Shown: positions 50,982 to 60,668 of the stretch, one piece after another
How the letters are laid out: each line of letters starts with the position of its first letter
Position numbering within the stretch: position 1 is the first letter of the stretch
Assembly: GCF_019797845.1 (NCBI RefSeq)
Contig: NZ_CP081864.1
Span: 1,116,001-1,180,000 of the forward strand
Reading direction: 5' to 3'
DNA: 64,000 nt
Source of the DNA: Symbiopectobacterium purcellii
GTDB lineage: Bacteria; Pseudomonadota; Gammaproteobacteria; Enterobacterales; Enterobacteriaceae
Notes under the pieces: model-generated
What the model saw: the letters and a program-made list of their open reading frames with translations, nothing else
What the model was told of the DNA's origin: nothing
Database searches by the model: none
Translations under genes and position numbers: made by a program

Positions 50982-51233
50982 CTTAAAAACCCTACCATTG
51001 TTAAAGTCTCACTTTTGGTACTTAATATCACTTTTTCTTATTTTGTTCCCTGCACATCTGGCGAGGCGACGCGTTATCCCTATTTTTTACTGTAAAAGGG
51101 TGTTTGTGACGCCGTTGGCAGCATCGGGGAAGCAATCGATTGTCTTGCTGCTGGCGTAATTTTTGTTATGTTGGCAGAGGCTGTTTGGCAAATGGGTTCA
51201 TTGGCATCTGAAGTCTGAATATAAGGTCGGGAA

Positions 51234-52463
51234 ATGGCAAAGGTATCACTGGAAAAAGACAAGATTAAATTCCTCCTGGTGGAAGGGGTTCACCAGAGCG
51301 CGTTGGAAAACCTGCGCGCAGCGGGTTACACCAACATTGAATACCATAAAGGTGCGTTAGATACGGAAGCGTTGAAAGCCTCCATTCGTGACGCGCATTT
51401 CGTCGGTTTGCGTTCCCGTACTCATCTGACGGAAGAAGTGTTTGCTGCCGCAGAAAAACTGGTTGCCGTGGGCTGTTTTTGCATCGGTACTAATCAGGTA
51501 GAACTGCCTTCTGCCACCAAGCGCGGCATCCCGGTGTTTAACGCCCCCTTCTCTAACACCCGTAGTGTGGCAGAGTTGGTGATTGGTGAAATGCTGCTGC
51601 TGCTGCGCGGCGTTCCGGCAGCTAACGCGAAAGCGCATCGCGGCGTATGGCATAAACTGGCTGTGGGCTCGTTTGAAGCGCGCGGCAAAAAACTGGGCAT
51701 CATTGGCTACGGTCATATCGGCACCCAGTTGGGTATCCTGGCCGAAAGCCTGGGGATGCACGTCTACTTTTACGACATCGAGAGCAAATTGCCGTTAGGC
51801 AATGCTCAGCAGGTGCGTCACCTGTCCGAATTGCTGAACATGAGCGACGTGGTCAGCCTGCACGTTCCGGAAACGGCGAGCACCCAGAACATGATGGGCG
51901 CGGATGAACTGGCGCTGATGAAGCCGGGTTCTATCCTGATCAACGCCTCACGCGGTACAGTCGTCGATATCCCTGCATTGTGCGAAGTGCTGCGCAGCCA
52001 ACACATTGCTGGTGCCGCGATTGACGTCTTCCCGCAAGAGCCAGCAACCAACAGCGACCCGTTTGTTTCCCCGCTGCTGGAGTTCGACAACGTGCTGCTG
52101 ACGCCGCACATTGGCGGCTCCACTCAGGAAGCGCAGGAGAACATCGGTACGGAAGTGGCCGGTAAACTGGCGAAGTACTCTGACAACGGTTCGACGCTGT
52201 CAGCGGTTAACTTCCCGGAAGTTTCCCTGCCAGTACAGAGCGATCGCGCACGTTTGCTGCACATTCACGAAAATCGCCCGGGCGTACTGACGGCTATCAA
52301 CACCATTTTTGCCGAGCAAGGTATCAACATTGCTGCCCAGTATCTGCAAACCAGCGCGGATATCGGCTATGTGGTGATCGACGTGGAAACCGATGCGGCG
52401 AATACCGCGCTGCAATTGATGAAGGCGATCCCTGGCACCATCCGTGCCCGCCTGTTGTTCTAA
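51234..52463 (+). CDS. serA: D-3-phosphoglycerate dehydrogenase SerA
   Basis: SerA oxidises 3-phosphoglycerate to 3-phosphohydroxypyruvate with NAD, starting serine synthesis, and is inhibited by serine. The 409 residues (E. coli 410) show the substrate domain (GLRSRTHLTEEVF), the Rossmann motif GIIGYGHIGTQLGI, the catalytic INASRGTVVDIPAL and the His-Ile pair TPHIGGSTQEAQ, then a C-terminal ACT domain (about 338-409, HIHENRPGVLTAINTIFAEQGINIAAQY) that binds serine. The 6S RNA gene and ygfA that lie next to serA in E. coli are not here. Confidence 0.97.
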   Translation: MAKVSLEKDKIKFLLVEGVHQSALENLRAAGYTNIEYHKGALDTEALKASIRDAHFVGLRSRTHLTEEVFAAAEKLVAVGCFCIGTNQVELPSATKRGIPVFNAPFSNTRSVAELVIGEMLLLLRGVPAANAKAHRGVWHKLAVGSFEARGKKLGIIGYGHIGTQLGILAESLGMHVYFYDIESKLPLGNAQQVRHLSELLNMSDVVSLHVPETASTQNMMGADELALMKPGSILINASRGTVVDIPALCEVLRSQHIAGAAIDVFPQEPATNSDPFVSPLLEFDNVLLTPHIGGSTQEAQENIGTEVAGKLAKYSDNGSTLSAVNFPEVSLPVQSDRARLLHIHENRPGVLTAINTIFAEQGINIAAQYLQTSADIGYVVIDVETDAANTALQLMKAIPGTIRARLLF

Positions 52464-52490
52464 GTGCGCGTCGAGCGTTTACTGCCATGA

Positions 52491-52517
52491 CAAACAGCCC
52501 CTTTTGGGGCTGTTTGC
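52491..52517. terminator. Terminator after serA
   Basis: CAAACAGCCCC (52491-52501) pairs perfectly with GGGGCTGTTTG (52506-52516) around TTTT. The tail TTTGCTTA is only moderately T-rich. It lies 28 bases after serA. Confidence 0.75.
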
Positions 52518-52533
52518 TTAAAGAGGCTGACCG

Positions 52534-52563
52534 CGCGAGGGTTTATAACGCGAGGGTTTATAG
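52534..52563. repeat. 15-bp tandem duplication spanning the stop codon of the MDR gene
   Basis: CGCGAGGGTTTATAA (52534-52548) is followed directly by CGCGAGGGTTTATAG (52549-52563), 14 of 15 identical. On the minus strand the gene ends GCG CTA TAA ACC CTC and the next unit reads GCG TTA TAA ACC CTC in the same frame, so the stop codon has been copied downstream in frame, as after gshB. Confidence 0.85.
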
Positions 52564-53559
52564 CGCGATAGTCACCTTACCGCGCATATGCCCTTCCAGC
52601 ACTTTGGCGTGAGCCTGTTGCAGTGTTTCAACGCTTAACCCGTTCAGGACTTCACTGGCGGTGCCTTGCAGTTTGCCCGCGTCCACCAGATGTGCGACTT
52701 CTTGCAAAATTTTCCCTTGCTGTTCCATGTCCGGCGTTTGGTACATGCTGCGAGTGAACATGAATTCCCAATGCAGCGAGGCACTTTTACGCTTCAGTTC
52801 GTTCTGATCCAGCGGACGTTCGTTTTCCACGATAGTGCAAATTTTGCCCTTCGGTGCAATCAAGGAGCCTATCGCGCTCCAGTGGCCGTCGGTGTCGTTC
52901 AGGCAGAAAATATAATCCACCTGGGTAATGCCTGCTTTTTTCAATTCACTGACCAAATCACTATAATCAACCACAAGGTCTGCGCCGCGCTGACGGCACC
53001 ATTCTGCTGAATCAGGACGGGATGCTGTAGCGATAACCTTTACCTCACTGCGCAGTGCCGCCAGTGAAATAGCCAGAGAGCCAACGCCGCCCGCACCGCC
53101 GATAATCAGCAGGTTTTTCCCTGCGTCAGCGTCTTGAATCTCCAGGTGTTCAAACAGTCCTTCCCAGGCGGTGAGTGCGGTCAGCGGTAGCGCAGCAGCA
53201 GCGGCCCAGTCGAGGGATACCGGTTTGTGCGCCACAATCCGTGCATCAATGAGCTGATGCGAGCTGTTGCTGCCAGCGCGTGTGATATCGCCCGCGTACC
53301 ACACCTCATCGCCCACTTGAAAACCGCTGACGCGATCGCCAATGGCCAGTACGGTGCCACTGGCATCCCAGCCTAATACGCGCGGCTCTGCCAATCCGTT
53401 TTTACGCAACCCGGCATGGACTTTGGTATCGACGGGATTGATGGATACCGCTTTTACCTCAACCAGCAGATCGTGTGGGCCCGGTTGCGGTTGCGCTTGG
53501 GTAATGGCGATAAAACGTTCAGGATGTTGTGGGTCAACGGCAATAGCATTTACGGTCAT
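52558..53559 (-). CDS. MDR-family zinc-type alcohol dehydrogenase/quinone oxidoreductase
   Basis: A 333-residue medium-chain dehydrogenase/reductase. The N-terminal catalytic domain includes INPVDTKVHAGL and LGWDASGTVLAIG; the nucleotide-binding domain has LLIIGGAGGVGSLAISLAAL near residue 152. The structural cysteine lobe of zinc alcohol dehydrogenases is absent, so it belongs to the quinone-oxidoreductase-like branch, probably NADPH-dependent. The start is at MTVNAIAVD, with GAGGAAC before it; 33 codons upstream are open but overlap the regulator promoter. It is divergent from a LysR-type gene, the usual layout for a reductase and its regulator. The substrate is unknown. Confidence 0.82.
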   Translation of the reverse strand: MTVNAIAVDPQHPERFIAITQAQPQPGPHDLLVEVKAVSINPVDTKVHAGLRKNGLAEPRVLGWDASGTVLAIGDRVSGFQVGDEVWYAGDITRAGSNSSHQLIDARIVAHKPVSLDWAAAAALPLTALTAWEGLFEHLEIQDADAGKNLLIIGGAGGVGSLAISLAALRSEVKVIATASRPDSAEWCRQRGADLVVDYSDLVSELKKAGITQVDYIFCLNDTDGHWSAIGSLIAPKGKICTIVENERPLDQNELKRKSASLHWEFMFTRSMYQTPDMEQQGKILQEVAHLVDAGKLQGTASEVLNGLSVETLQQAHAKVLEGHMRGKVTIAL

Positions 53560-53660
53560 GATCTGTTCCTCATTGTTTCGATGAGAAAAGTGTAGAACGA
53601 ACTCATCGTGCTGATAAGATGGACAATCATTAACGAAGTGTTTGTTGTGGACGAACAATA

Positions 53661-54587
53661 ATGTTTAAACCCTCCATGTTCAGGCAGTGGCAGGATATGG
53701 CGCTGTTTGCGCTGGTAGCCGAGTGTGGCAGTGTGACACAGGCCGCGCTTAAGGCTGGCATGGCCAAATCCAGCCTCAGCTTGCGTATCAGTCAGCTCGA
53801 ACAGCAGCTTGGATTACGGCTGCTAAACCGCACTACGCGCAAGATAAGCCTGACGTTTGCTGGCGAGCGTTACCTGATCCATTGTCAGGAGATGACGCAG
53901 GCCAGTGAGCGTGCCGATCTCGCCATTCAACATTTGCGCGATAATCCGAGCGGACGGCTTCGCATCACCAGCCCGGCTGGTTTCGGTGCCACGCTGCTGG
54001 CGCGCTTGACCACCGAGTTTCAGCGCCGCTTTCCCGCCGTGTCTCTGGAAATTGCCATTTCTGACACGTTGGTGGATTTAGTCGATGAAGGCTTTGATGT
54101 GGCCTTTCGCACCGGCAAGCCGCTGGATTCTTCACTGATTGGCAGACCGCTGGGTGTGACGCCGCGTTATCTGGTGGCCTCACCGCACTATCTGGCGCGC
54201 CATCCGGCATTGGTGCACCCGCAGCAGCTTCAGTCTCATCAATGCATTGCCCATCGTGCCTGGGCGGAATGGGCCTTACAGCGCGGCAGTGAGGACTATC
54301 GTTGGCTGCTTCCGTTAACGCACACCACGGATAATCTGCTGTATGCCCGTGAATGTGCGATGGCGGGCGCGGGCATCACTCTGCTACCGGCATTTCTGGT
54401 GGATGGCGTCGATCTGTCCCAGCCCTTGGTGCGCGTATTGCCTGAATGGCGTGCAGAACCCAATGAACTCTATTTGGTTTATCCGAGCAGAAAGCTTAAT
54501 TCTCCCGCCATGGCCTGCTTTATTGAGTTTGTGCTGCAACATGATGCGCTGGCGGAATATGTTACGCCGGCACCTTTTTCATCCTGA
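53661..54587 (+). CDS. LysR-family transcriptional regulator
   Basis: A 308-residue LysR-type regulator. The N-terminal helix-turn-helix region reads ALFALVAECGSVTQAALKAGMAKSS and then LSLRISQLEQQLGLRLLNRTTRKISLT; the effector-binding domain starts near residue 95 (GRLRITSPAGFGATLLARL). The C-terminal ECAMAGAGITLLPAFLVDG is typical of the AaeR/CrgA-like subgroup. It starts 101 bases from the divergent MDR gene and most likely regulates it. The inducer is unknown. Confidence 0.85.
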   Translation: MFKPSMFRQWQDMALFALVAECGSVTQAALKAGMAKSSLSLRISQLEQQLGLRLLNRTTRKISLTFAGERYLIHCQEMTQASERADLAIQHLRDNPSGRLRITSPAGFGATLLARLTTEFQRRFPAVSLEIAISDTLVDLVDEGFDVAFRTGKPLDSSLIGRPLGVTPRYLVASPHYLARHPALVHPQQLQSHQCIAHRAWAEWALQRGSEDYRWLLPLTHTTDNLLYARECAMAGAGITLLPAFLVDGVDLSQPLVRVLPEWRAEPNELYLVYPSRKLNSPAMACFIEFVLQHDALAEYVTPAPFSS

Positions 54588-54658
54588 TGGTGTGATACAT
54601 CGCTTAATATGAAAATGTATTTCTTATTTTTAGAAATATAACACCACTTTATTTGAAG

Positions 54659-54674
54659 TGTGATTGTGATCACG
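54659..54674. promoter_or_regulatory. Candidate CRP site upstream of the chemoreceptor gene
   Basis: TGTGA (54659-54663), six bases, then TCACG (54670-54674) matches the CRP consensus TGTGA-N6-TCACA at 9 of 10 positions. It is about 140 bases before the chemoreceptor start. Confidence 0.5.
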
Positions 54675-54812
54675 GCCTTCAGGTGGATGTTTTCACGCCA
54701 TTGCCGATAAAACATGAATCTGCCGATGTTTTTTTAGCAACGCCGAGGCTGTTTGTGATGCGTTGCGGAAGGGATATCCATACCAGCCGTTGTCGAAGTG
54801 AGAATAACAATC

Positions 54813-56528
54813 ATGTCCGAGATAAAAGGAAATTCAGGTTATATCAATAACATCAGACTTGTTACGCTATTTATTAGTCTGTTAACGATAATTTTATTAC
54901 TGTTCGCTATTTCCATCGGTACGGCGAGTTATTTTCTTAAACAGAGTAATGATGCATTAGACCGGGCCAATCTGGTTTCGGATGTGCGCGCGGTTATCAG
55001 CAGCAGCATGGATCAGCTGCGTGTTGCTCGCCAACTGCTGGTTCAGGCGGCGGCAACGCAACGCGTTGGTGATGCCGAAGGCTATAAAAGCGCACTGACG
55101 CTGGCGGAAAACCGGGTAAAAAGCTCACAAAAACGCTTCGACGAATATCTGGCCAGGCCGGATAAATTCAACGCGCCCGCCGGATTGGATGATGAACTTG
55201 CCGTTAACTACGCAGCGTACCGTGACAAGGCGGTCAAACTGATTATTGAGGCGGCAAAACGAGGCGAATTTGAAGAAGTCATTTCACTGGAAAGCGATGA
55301 AGCGCGCAAACTGGATGAAAACTACGCGCTCTCGGTGCGTAAAGCGGTGCGTTATCTGACGGATAATGCCACGCAAATCAATCAGCATGCTGAGGCCAAT
55401 TCACGCCGGGGTTTTATGCTGATGGCGCTCTCCTTCGTAGCTTCTATCGTGATGGCTGCGATCATCTATGTGATTATCCGCAATGCATTACTGGCTCCGC
55501 TGTACCGGTTGGTGACGCGCATTCAACGCATTGCCGCCGGGGATTTAACCCAACGTGCCAGTGAGATGGGACGTAACGAAATCGGTATTCTGGGGCAGAA
55601 CGTCCAGAACATGCAGGCCGCATTGGCAGAAACGGTTAGCGTGGTGCGCGAAGGGGCAACGGCGATTCATCTGGGGGCCACGGAAATTTCCGCGGGTAAC
55701 GTCGATCTCTTTTCACGCACCGAGCAGCAGGCCGCCGCACTAGAAGAGACGGCAGCCAGCATGGAGCAATTGACGGCCACGGTGAAGCAAAACTCAGAGA
55801 ACGCCCACCATGCCAGTCAACTGGCGAAAAATGCCTCAACCAAAGCGGAGAAAGGCGGTGATATTGTGAATAACGTGGTGAACACCATGAACGATATCTC
55901 TACCAGTTCACGCAAGATTGCGGACATTACCTCGGTGATTAACAGCATTGCTTTCCAGACCAATATCTTGGCATTGAATGCTGCGGTTGAAGCCGCCCGT
56001 GCCGGTGAGCAAGGTCGCGGGTTCGCCGTGGTGGCCGGTGAAGTGCGCAGTCTGGCGCAGCGCAGTGCACAGGCGGCGAAAGAGATTGAATCCCTGATCG
56101 GTGAGTCTGGCCGTTTGGTTGATACCGGCGCGCATTTGGTTTCACAGGCGGGGGATACCATGGGTGAGATCGTTCAGGCGGTCACCAGCGTGACTGACAT
56201 CATGGGGGAAATTGCCTCCGCGTCTGATGAGCAGAGCCGAGGCATCAGTCAGGTAAGTCAGGCGGTATCGGAAATGGACAGCGCAGTGCAGCAGAATGCG
56301 GCGTTAGTACAGGAAGCCTCTGCGGCGGCGGTATCGCTGGAAGATCAGGCCGGGCGGTTAACGCAGGCGGTTGCGGTATTCCAGATAGCCTCGTCAGCGC
56401 CTGCACATGCATTGGCAGCCTCGACGGGCGCTGCTGTGTCAACGTCAGTGCGCAGCAACCCTGCGTTGCCTGCGGTAGGCACAAAACGGGTCAAACCGGA
56501 TGACAGTCAGAATTGGGAAACCTTTTGA
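54813..56528 (+). CDS. Methyl-accepting chemotaxis protein
   Basis: A 571-residue chemoreceptor of the inner membrane. The first span (about residues 15-38) and second span (about 198-220) bracket a periplasmic four-helix ligand domain with the TarH-like pattern ([18 protein letters not shown]... [18 protein letters not shown]). A HAMP domain follows (about 221-272, [17 protein letters not shown]), then the cytoplasmic signalling domain with the conserved hairpin tip [13 protein letters not shown] and [34 protein letters not shown]. The last five residues are NWETF, the pentapeptide that tethers CheR and CheB in Tar and Tsr. ATG 54813 is preferred over a GTG five codons upstream. Confidence 0.9.
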   Translation: MSEIKGNSGYINNIRLVTLFISLLTIILLLFAISIGTASYFLKQSNDALDRANLVSDVRAVISSSMDQLRVARQLLVQAAATQRVGDAEGYKSALTLAENRVKSSQKRFDEYLARPDKFNAPAGLDDELAVNYAAYRDKAVKLIIEAAKRGEFEEVISLESDEARKLDENYALSVRKAVRYLTDNATQINQHAEANSRRGFMLMALSFVASIVMAAIIYVIIRNALLAPLYRLVTRIQRIAAGDLTQRASEMGRNEIGILGQNVQNMQAALAETVSVVREGATAIHLGATEISAGNVDLFSRTEQQAAALEETAASMEQLTATVKQNSENAHHASQLAKNASTKAEKGGDIVNNVVNTMNDISTSSRKIADITSVINSIAFQTNILALNAAVEAARAGEQGRGFAVVAGEVRSLAQRSAQAAKEIESLIGESGRLVDTGAHLVSQAGDTMGEIVQAVTSVTDIMGEIASASDEQSRGISQVSQAVSEMDSAVQQNAALVQEASAAAVSLEDQAGRLTQAVAVFQIASSAPAHALAASTGAAVSTSVRSNPALPAVGTKRVKPDDSQNWETF

Positions 56529-56552
56529 TCGCGATTGAGCGCTAAACTCCAT

Positions 56553-56583
56553 AAAAAACGCCCCGGCAAGAACCGGGGCGTTT
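56553..56583. terminator. Bidirectional terminator between the chemoreceptor gene and ettA
   Basis: AAACGCCCCGG (56556-56566) pairs perfectly with CCGGGGCGTTT (56573-56583) around CAAGAA, with extra A before it. It separates the two convergent genes. Confidence 0.88.
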
Positions 56584-56623
56584 GATACAATGAGCCAGTT
56601 AGCTGTCTGACGTTAACGGCACA

Positions 56624-58291
56624 TTACTTCGCGATACGCTTGTACTTGATGCGGTGAGGTTCCAGTGCATCTGCGCCCAGCGTGCGTTTCTTGTACTCTT
56701 CGTACTCGGTGAAGTTGCCTTCGAAGAACTCCACTTTGCCTTCATCCTGATAATCCAGAATGTGAGTAGCAATACGGTCCAAGAACCAACGGTCGTGGGA
56801 AATGACCATGGCACAGCCGGGGAACTCCAGCAGGGCGTTTTCCAGGGCGCGCAGGGTTTCAATATCCAGGTCGTTGGTTGGTTCATCAAGCAGCAGCACG
56901 TTGCCGCCGACTTGCAACAGCTTCGCCAGATGCAGACGACCGCGTTCACCACCGGACAATTCGCCGACGCGTTTGCCCTGATCGGTGCCTTTAAAGTTAA
57001 AGCGGCCAACATAAGCACGACTTGGCATCTCGGTGGTGCCAACACGCATGATATCCAGCCCGCCGGAGACTTCTTCCCACACGGTTTTGCTGTTGTTCAT
57101 GCTGTCACGGAACTGATCAACTGACGCCAGTTTTACCGTTTCGCCCAATTCGATAGTGCCACCATCGGGCTGCTCTTGGCCGGACATCATACGGAACAGC
57201 GTTGATTTACCGGCACCGTTCGGGCCGATAATCCCAACAATTGCCCCCTTGGGCACCGCTAACGACAGGCCGTCAATCAGTTGGCGCTCACCGTAGGCCT
57301 TGCTCAAGTTGGTGACTTCCACCACTTTGTCGCCCAGGCGTGGACCTGGTGGAATGAACAGTTCGTTGGTTTCGTTACGTTTCTGGTATTCGGTACTGTT
57401 AAGCTCTTCAAAGCGAGCCAGACGGGCTTTGCCTTTAGCCTGACGGCCTTTAGCACCCTGACGCACCCACTCCAGCTCTTTCTCAATGGATTTACGGCGA
57501 GCTGCTTCCTGAGAGGCTTCCTGTGCCAGACGCTGGTCTTTTTGTTCCAGCCAGGAAGAGTAGTTACCTTCCCACGGAATGCCTTCGCCGCGGTCCAGTT
57601 CCAGAATCCAGCCAGCCACGTTATCGAGGAAGTAACGGTCGTGGGTGATGGCAACCACGGTGCCTTCAAAGTCGTGCAGGAAGCGTTCCAGCCAGGCCAC
57701 GGATTCCGCATCCAGGTGGTTGGTCGGTTCGTCGAGCAGCAGCATGTCGGGTTTTTCCAACAGCAGGCGACACAGCGCCACGCGACGGCGTTCACCCCCG
57801 GACAGCTTGGCGATTTTCGCATCCCATTCCGGCAGGCGCAGCGCATCAGCAGCGCGTTCTAACTGGTTATCCAGATTATGGCCGTCGTGCGCCTGAATGA
57901 TCTCTTCCAGCTTACCTTGTTCAGCCGCCAGCTTGTCGAAATCGGCATCCGGATCGGCGTACAGTGCATACACCTCATCCAGTCGTTTGAGCGCACCGAC
58001 CACTTCCGATACCGCTTCTTCGACGGATTCACGTACTGTGTGTTCCGGGTTGAGCTGAGGTTCCTGCGGCAAGTAGCCGATTTTGATGCCAGGTTGCGGG
58101 CGCGCTTCCCCTTCGATGTCTTTATCGATCCCTGCCATGATGCGCAGCAGGGTGGATTTCCCTGCGCCGTTCAGACCCAGCACGCCAATTTTTGCGCCCG
58201 GGAAGAAGCTGAGGGAGATATTCTTTAAAATATGGCGCTTCGGCGGAACCACTTTGCCGACGCGGTGCATGGTATAGACGTATTGAGCCAC
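56624..58291 (-). CDS. ettA: Energy-dependent translational throttle protein EttA
   Basis: EttA is an ABC-F ATPase that binds the ribosomal E site and gates the first elongation step according to the ADP/ATP ratio. The 555 residues equal E. coli. ABC domain 1 has GLNGAGKSTLLRIM near residue 40 and LSGGERRRVALCRLLL; the arm inserted in domain 1 and the linker (QKDQRLAQEASQEAARRKSIEKELEWVRQ) follow; domain 2 has GPNGAGKSTLFRMM and LSGGERGRLHLAKLL. There are no membrane spans. It is divergent from slt as in E. coli. Confidence 0.96.
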   Translation of the reverse strand: MAQYVYTMHRVGKVVPPKRHILKNISLSFFPGAKIGVLGLNGAGKSTLLRIMAGIDKDIEGEARPQPGIKIGYLPQEPQLNPEHTVRESVEEAVSEVVGALKRLDEVYALYADPDADFDKLAAEQGKLEEIIQAHDGHNLDNQLERAADALRLPEWDAKIAKLSGGERRRVALCRLLLEKPDMLLLDEPTNHLDAESVAWLERFLHDFEGTVVAITHDRYFLDNVAGWILELDRGEGIPWEGNYSSWLEQKDQRLAQEASQEAARRKSIEKELEWVRQGAKGRQAKGKARLARFEELNSTEYQKRNETNELFIPPGPRLGDKVVEVTNLSKAYGERQLIDGLSLAVPKGAIVGIIGPNGAGKSTLFRMMSGQEQPDGGTIELGETVKLASVDQFRDSMNNSKTVWEEVSGGLDIMRVGTTEMPSRAYVGRFNFKGTDQGKRVGELSGGERGRLHLAKLLQVGGNVLLLDEPTNDLDIETLRALENALLEFPGCAMVISHDRWFLDRIATHILDYQDEGKVEFFEGNFTEYEEYKKRTLGADALEPHRIKYKRIAK

Positions 58292-58736
58292 GTTGCGACT
58301 TCGCCTCTCTATGGGTTAATGGATACAGTGCGTAGCCCGCGCTGCATCGAGGTTAACGATGAAGGTGGGGCGTCGCCCTCTTCGATTTATCGTTATGCTG
58401 ATGCGGAGTGTAGCTGGTTTCGCCGTGCGATCCCAGCCATCATCCCTCACTGTCTGCCACTCTGTGAAATGGCTCCAAGGGCGGCGTTTTGGTGCACTGT
58501 AGTCAACCCGGAATTTATAAACGGTTATCCTTACGTTGCTTGACATTTTATTCCCTTTTACGACATATCGCCGCCGCGCATCCTGTGCCACACTGGAGGG
58601 CAGCAAATGTCGTCTGGATGATGCAAATTTTGCTGATGCAAACCCCGGGTTTGCACTGACGGCGGCGTTCTGAGGCGAAATGTATCAGTGATGTGCACAT
58701 TGCATGTCGATAACCGTTTGGGATGAGGTGGTTTGG
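58292..58736. other. Divergent intergenic region ettA/slt
   Basis: 445 bases holding the promoters of ettA and slt. I see no conserved gene, terminator or repeat. GAGGTG at 58725-58730 is the slt ribosome-binding site. Confidence 0.5.
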
Positions 58737-60662
58737 ATGAAGGGTAACATGGGGCGCTGGGTGCGCATTGCCATCCTGTGTCTGGCGGGGGTTACAAGCT
58801 CGGCCATGGCGGATACGCTGGATGCTCAACGCCAACGCTATCAGCAGGTTAAGCAGGCGTGGGACAGTAATCAGATGGATACCGTGCAGGCGTTGATGCC
58901 AACCTTGCGCGATTACCCGCTTTATCCTTATCTGGAATACCGTGCGTTAACACAATCGCTGGGGCAGGTGAGCAACAGCGACGTCAGTGCATTCTCCGCG
59001 CGTTATCCAACGTTACCGCCTGCGCGTAACCTGAAATCCCTGTTTGTGAATGAACTGGCGCGCCGCGAGGATTGGGCGGGCCTGCTGGCGTTTGCACCCA
59101 CTTCACCCAAACCGGTGGCGGCGCACTGTAATCACCTCTATTCCCGCTACGCAACGGGACAACGTCAGGGCGTGTGGGATGAAGCAAAGGCCATCTGGCT
59201 GACCGGACGTTCGCTGCCGACCACCTGCGATAAGCTGTTTGCCGTCTGGGAAGCTGCCGGTGAAAAGACCCCCATCGCCGTACTGGAGCGCATTCGGTTA
59301 GCAATGAACGAGGGCAGCACCGGGCTGGTGAACTATCTGGTGAAACAGCTTCCACCGGATTACCGCACCATCAGCGATGCGTTGATGAAGTTGCAGAACG
59401 ACCCCAAAACGGTAGAGCGTTTTGCTCGCAGCGTGGGGCCAACCGATTTTACACGCAATGCCACGCTGGTCGCCTTCCGCCAATTGGCTCGACAGGATGA
59501 AGAGGGCGCCCGCGCGCTTATCAGCGTATTGGTGCGGCTGCAAAAAATGAGCGAAGCCGATCGCCGAGAGATGGAAGAAGCGGTAGCCTGGCGTTGGATG
59601 GGAACCGGTGCGACGCCAGAACAGGCCGTCTGGCGTGATGCCGTGGCGCAGCGCAGCCAATCAACCAGCCTGATTGAACGCAGGGTGCGTATGACGCTCG
59701 GAGAAGGGGATAAAGCGGGTCTGCGCTTCTGGCTCGCGAAACTTCCGGCTGAGGCGTTACAGAAAGAGGAGTGGCGCTACTGGCAAGCGATGTTGCTGTT
59801 AGATAACGGGCAGCGTCAGGATGGTGAGGCCATACTGCGAGCGCTGATGCAGGGACGGGGCTTCTACCCGATGGTTGCCGCGCAGAAGCTCGGTATCCCT
59901 TATTCGTTGACCATTGCGTCGTCCACCCCGGATAAAACTCTGGCGCAACGTCCGGAAATTGCGCGCGTGCGTGAGCTGATGTACTGGAACATGGACAATC
60001 TGGCGCGCAGCGAATGGGGGGAGCTGGTGGCAAACAGTGATAAGCCGCGTCAGGGAGCGTTAGCGCGTTACGCATTTGATCAAGGCTGGGCTGACCTCAG
60101 CGTGCAGGCGACCATTGTGGCTAAGCTGTGGGACAATCTGGAAGAGCGTTTCCCGCTGGCATGGCGCGACACTTTCCAGCGCATGACGCAAGGGCGTGCC
60201 ATTCAACAGAGTTATGCGATGGCGATCGCTCGCCAGGAAAGCGCCTGGAACCCGCAGGCGCGCTCCCCGGTCGGTGCCTCCGGCCTGATGCAACTGATGC
60301 CAGCCACCGCACAGCATACCGCGAAAAAGAGCAACCTGAGCGGCTATGTCAACAGCAGCCAGCTGTTCGATCCCGAAACCAATATTCTGTTAGGCACTAC
60401 CTATCTGGATGATGTCTATCAGACCTTCAATAACAACCGTATCCTTGCCAGTGCGGCCTATAATGCCGGGCCTTCGCGCGTGAATACCTGGCTGAAAAAC
60501 AGCGCAGGGCGTCTCGATCCGGTTGCCTTTATTGAAAGTATTCCGTTTACCGAAACGCGTGGCTATGTGAAAAACGTGCTGGCCTACGATGCTTTCTACC
60601 GCTACTTTCTGCGTCAGAATGACAGCGTATTGACGTCAGCGGAGTGGGGGCAGCGTTACTAG
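58737..60662 (+). CDS. slt: Soluble lytic murein transglycosylase Slt70
   Basis: Slt70 cleaves glycan strands of peptidoglycan in the periplasm, releasing 1,6-anhydro muropeptides. The 641 residues (E. coli 645) start with a signal peptide (about 1-25, ending SAMA|DTLDAQ), then a long helical ring domain and a C-terminal lysozyme-like catalytic domain with AIARQESAWNPQARSPVGASGLMQLMP, where the Glu of RQESAWN is catalytic, and NRILASAAYNAGPSRVNTW. The start is ATG 58737, six bases after GAGGTG; in-frame codons upstream are not family-like. In E. coli trpR follows; here an IS element begins six bases after the stop. Confidence 0.95.
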   Translation: MKGNMGRWVRIAILCLAGVTSSAMADTLDAQRQRYQQVKQAWDSNQMDTVQALMPTLRDYPLYPYLEYRALTQSLGQVSNSDVSAFSARYPTLPPARNLKSLFVNELARREDWAGLLAFAPTSPKPVAAHCNHLYSRYATGQRQGVWDEAKAIWLTGRSLPTTCDKLFAVWEAAGEKTPIAVLERIRLAMNEGSTGLVNYLVKQLPPDYRTISDALMKLQNDPKTVERFARSVGPTDFTRNATLVAFRQLARQDEEGARALISVLVRLQKMSEADRREMEEAVAWRWMGTGATPEQAVWRDAVAQRSQSTSLIERRVRMTLGEGDKAGLRFWLAKLPAEALQKEEWRYWQAMLLLDNGQRQDGEAILRALMQGRGFYPMVAAQKLGIPYSLTIASSTPDKTLAQRPEIARVRELMYWNMDNLARSEWGELVANSDKPRQGALARYAFDQGWADLSVQATIVAKLWDNLEERFPLAWRDTFQRMTQGRAIQQSYAMAIARQESAWNPQARSPVGASGLMQLMPATAQHTAKKSNLSGYVNSSQLFDPETNILLGTTYLDDVYQTFNNNRILASAAYNAGPSRVNTWLKNSAGRLDPVAFIESIPFTETRGYVKNVLAYDAFYRYFLRQNDSVLTSAEWGQRY

Positions 60663-60668
60663 GTGCTA

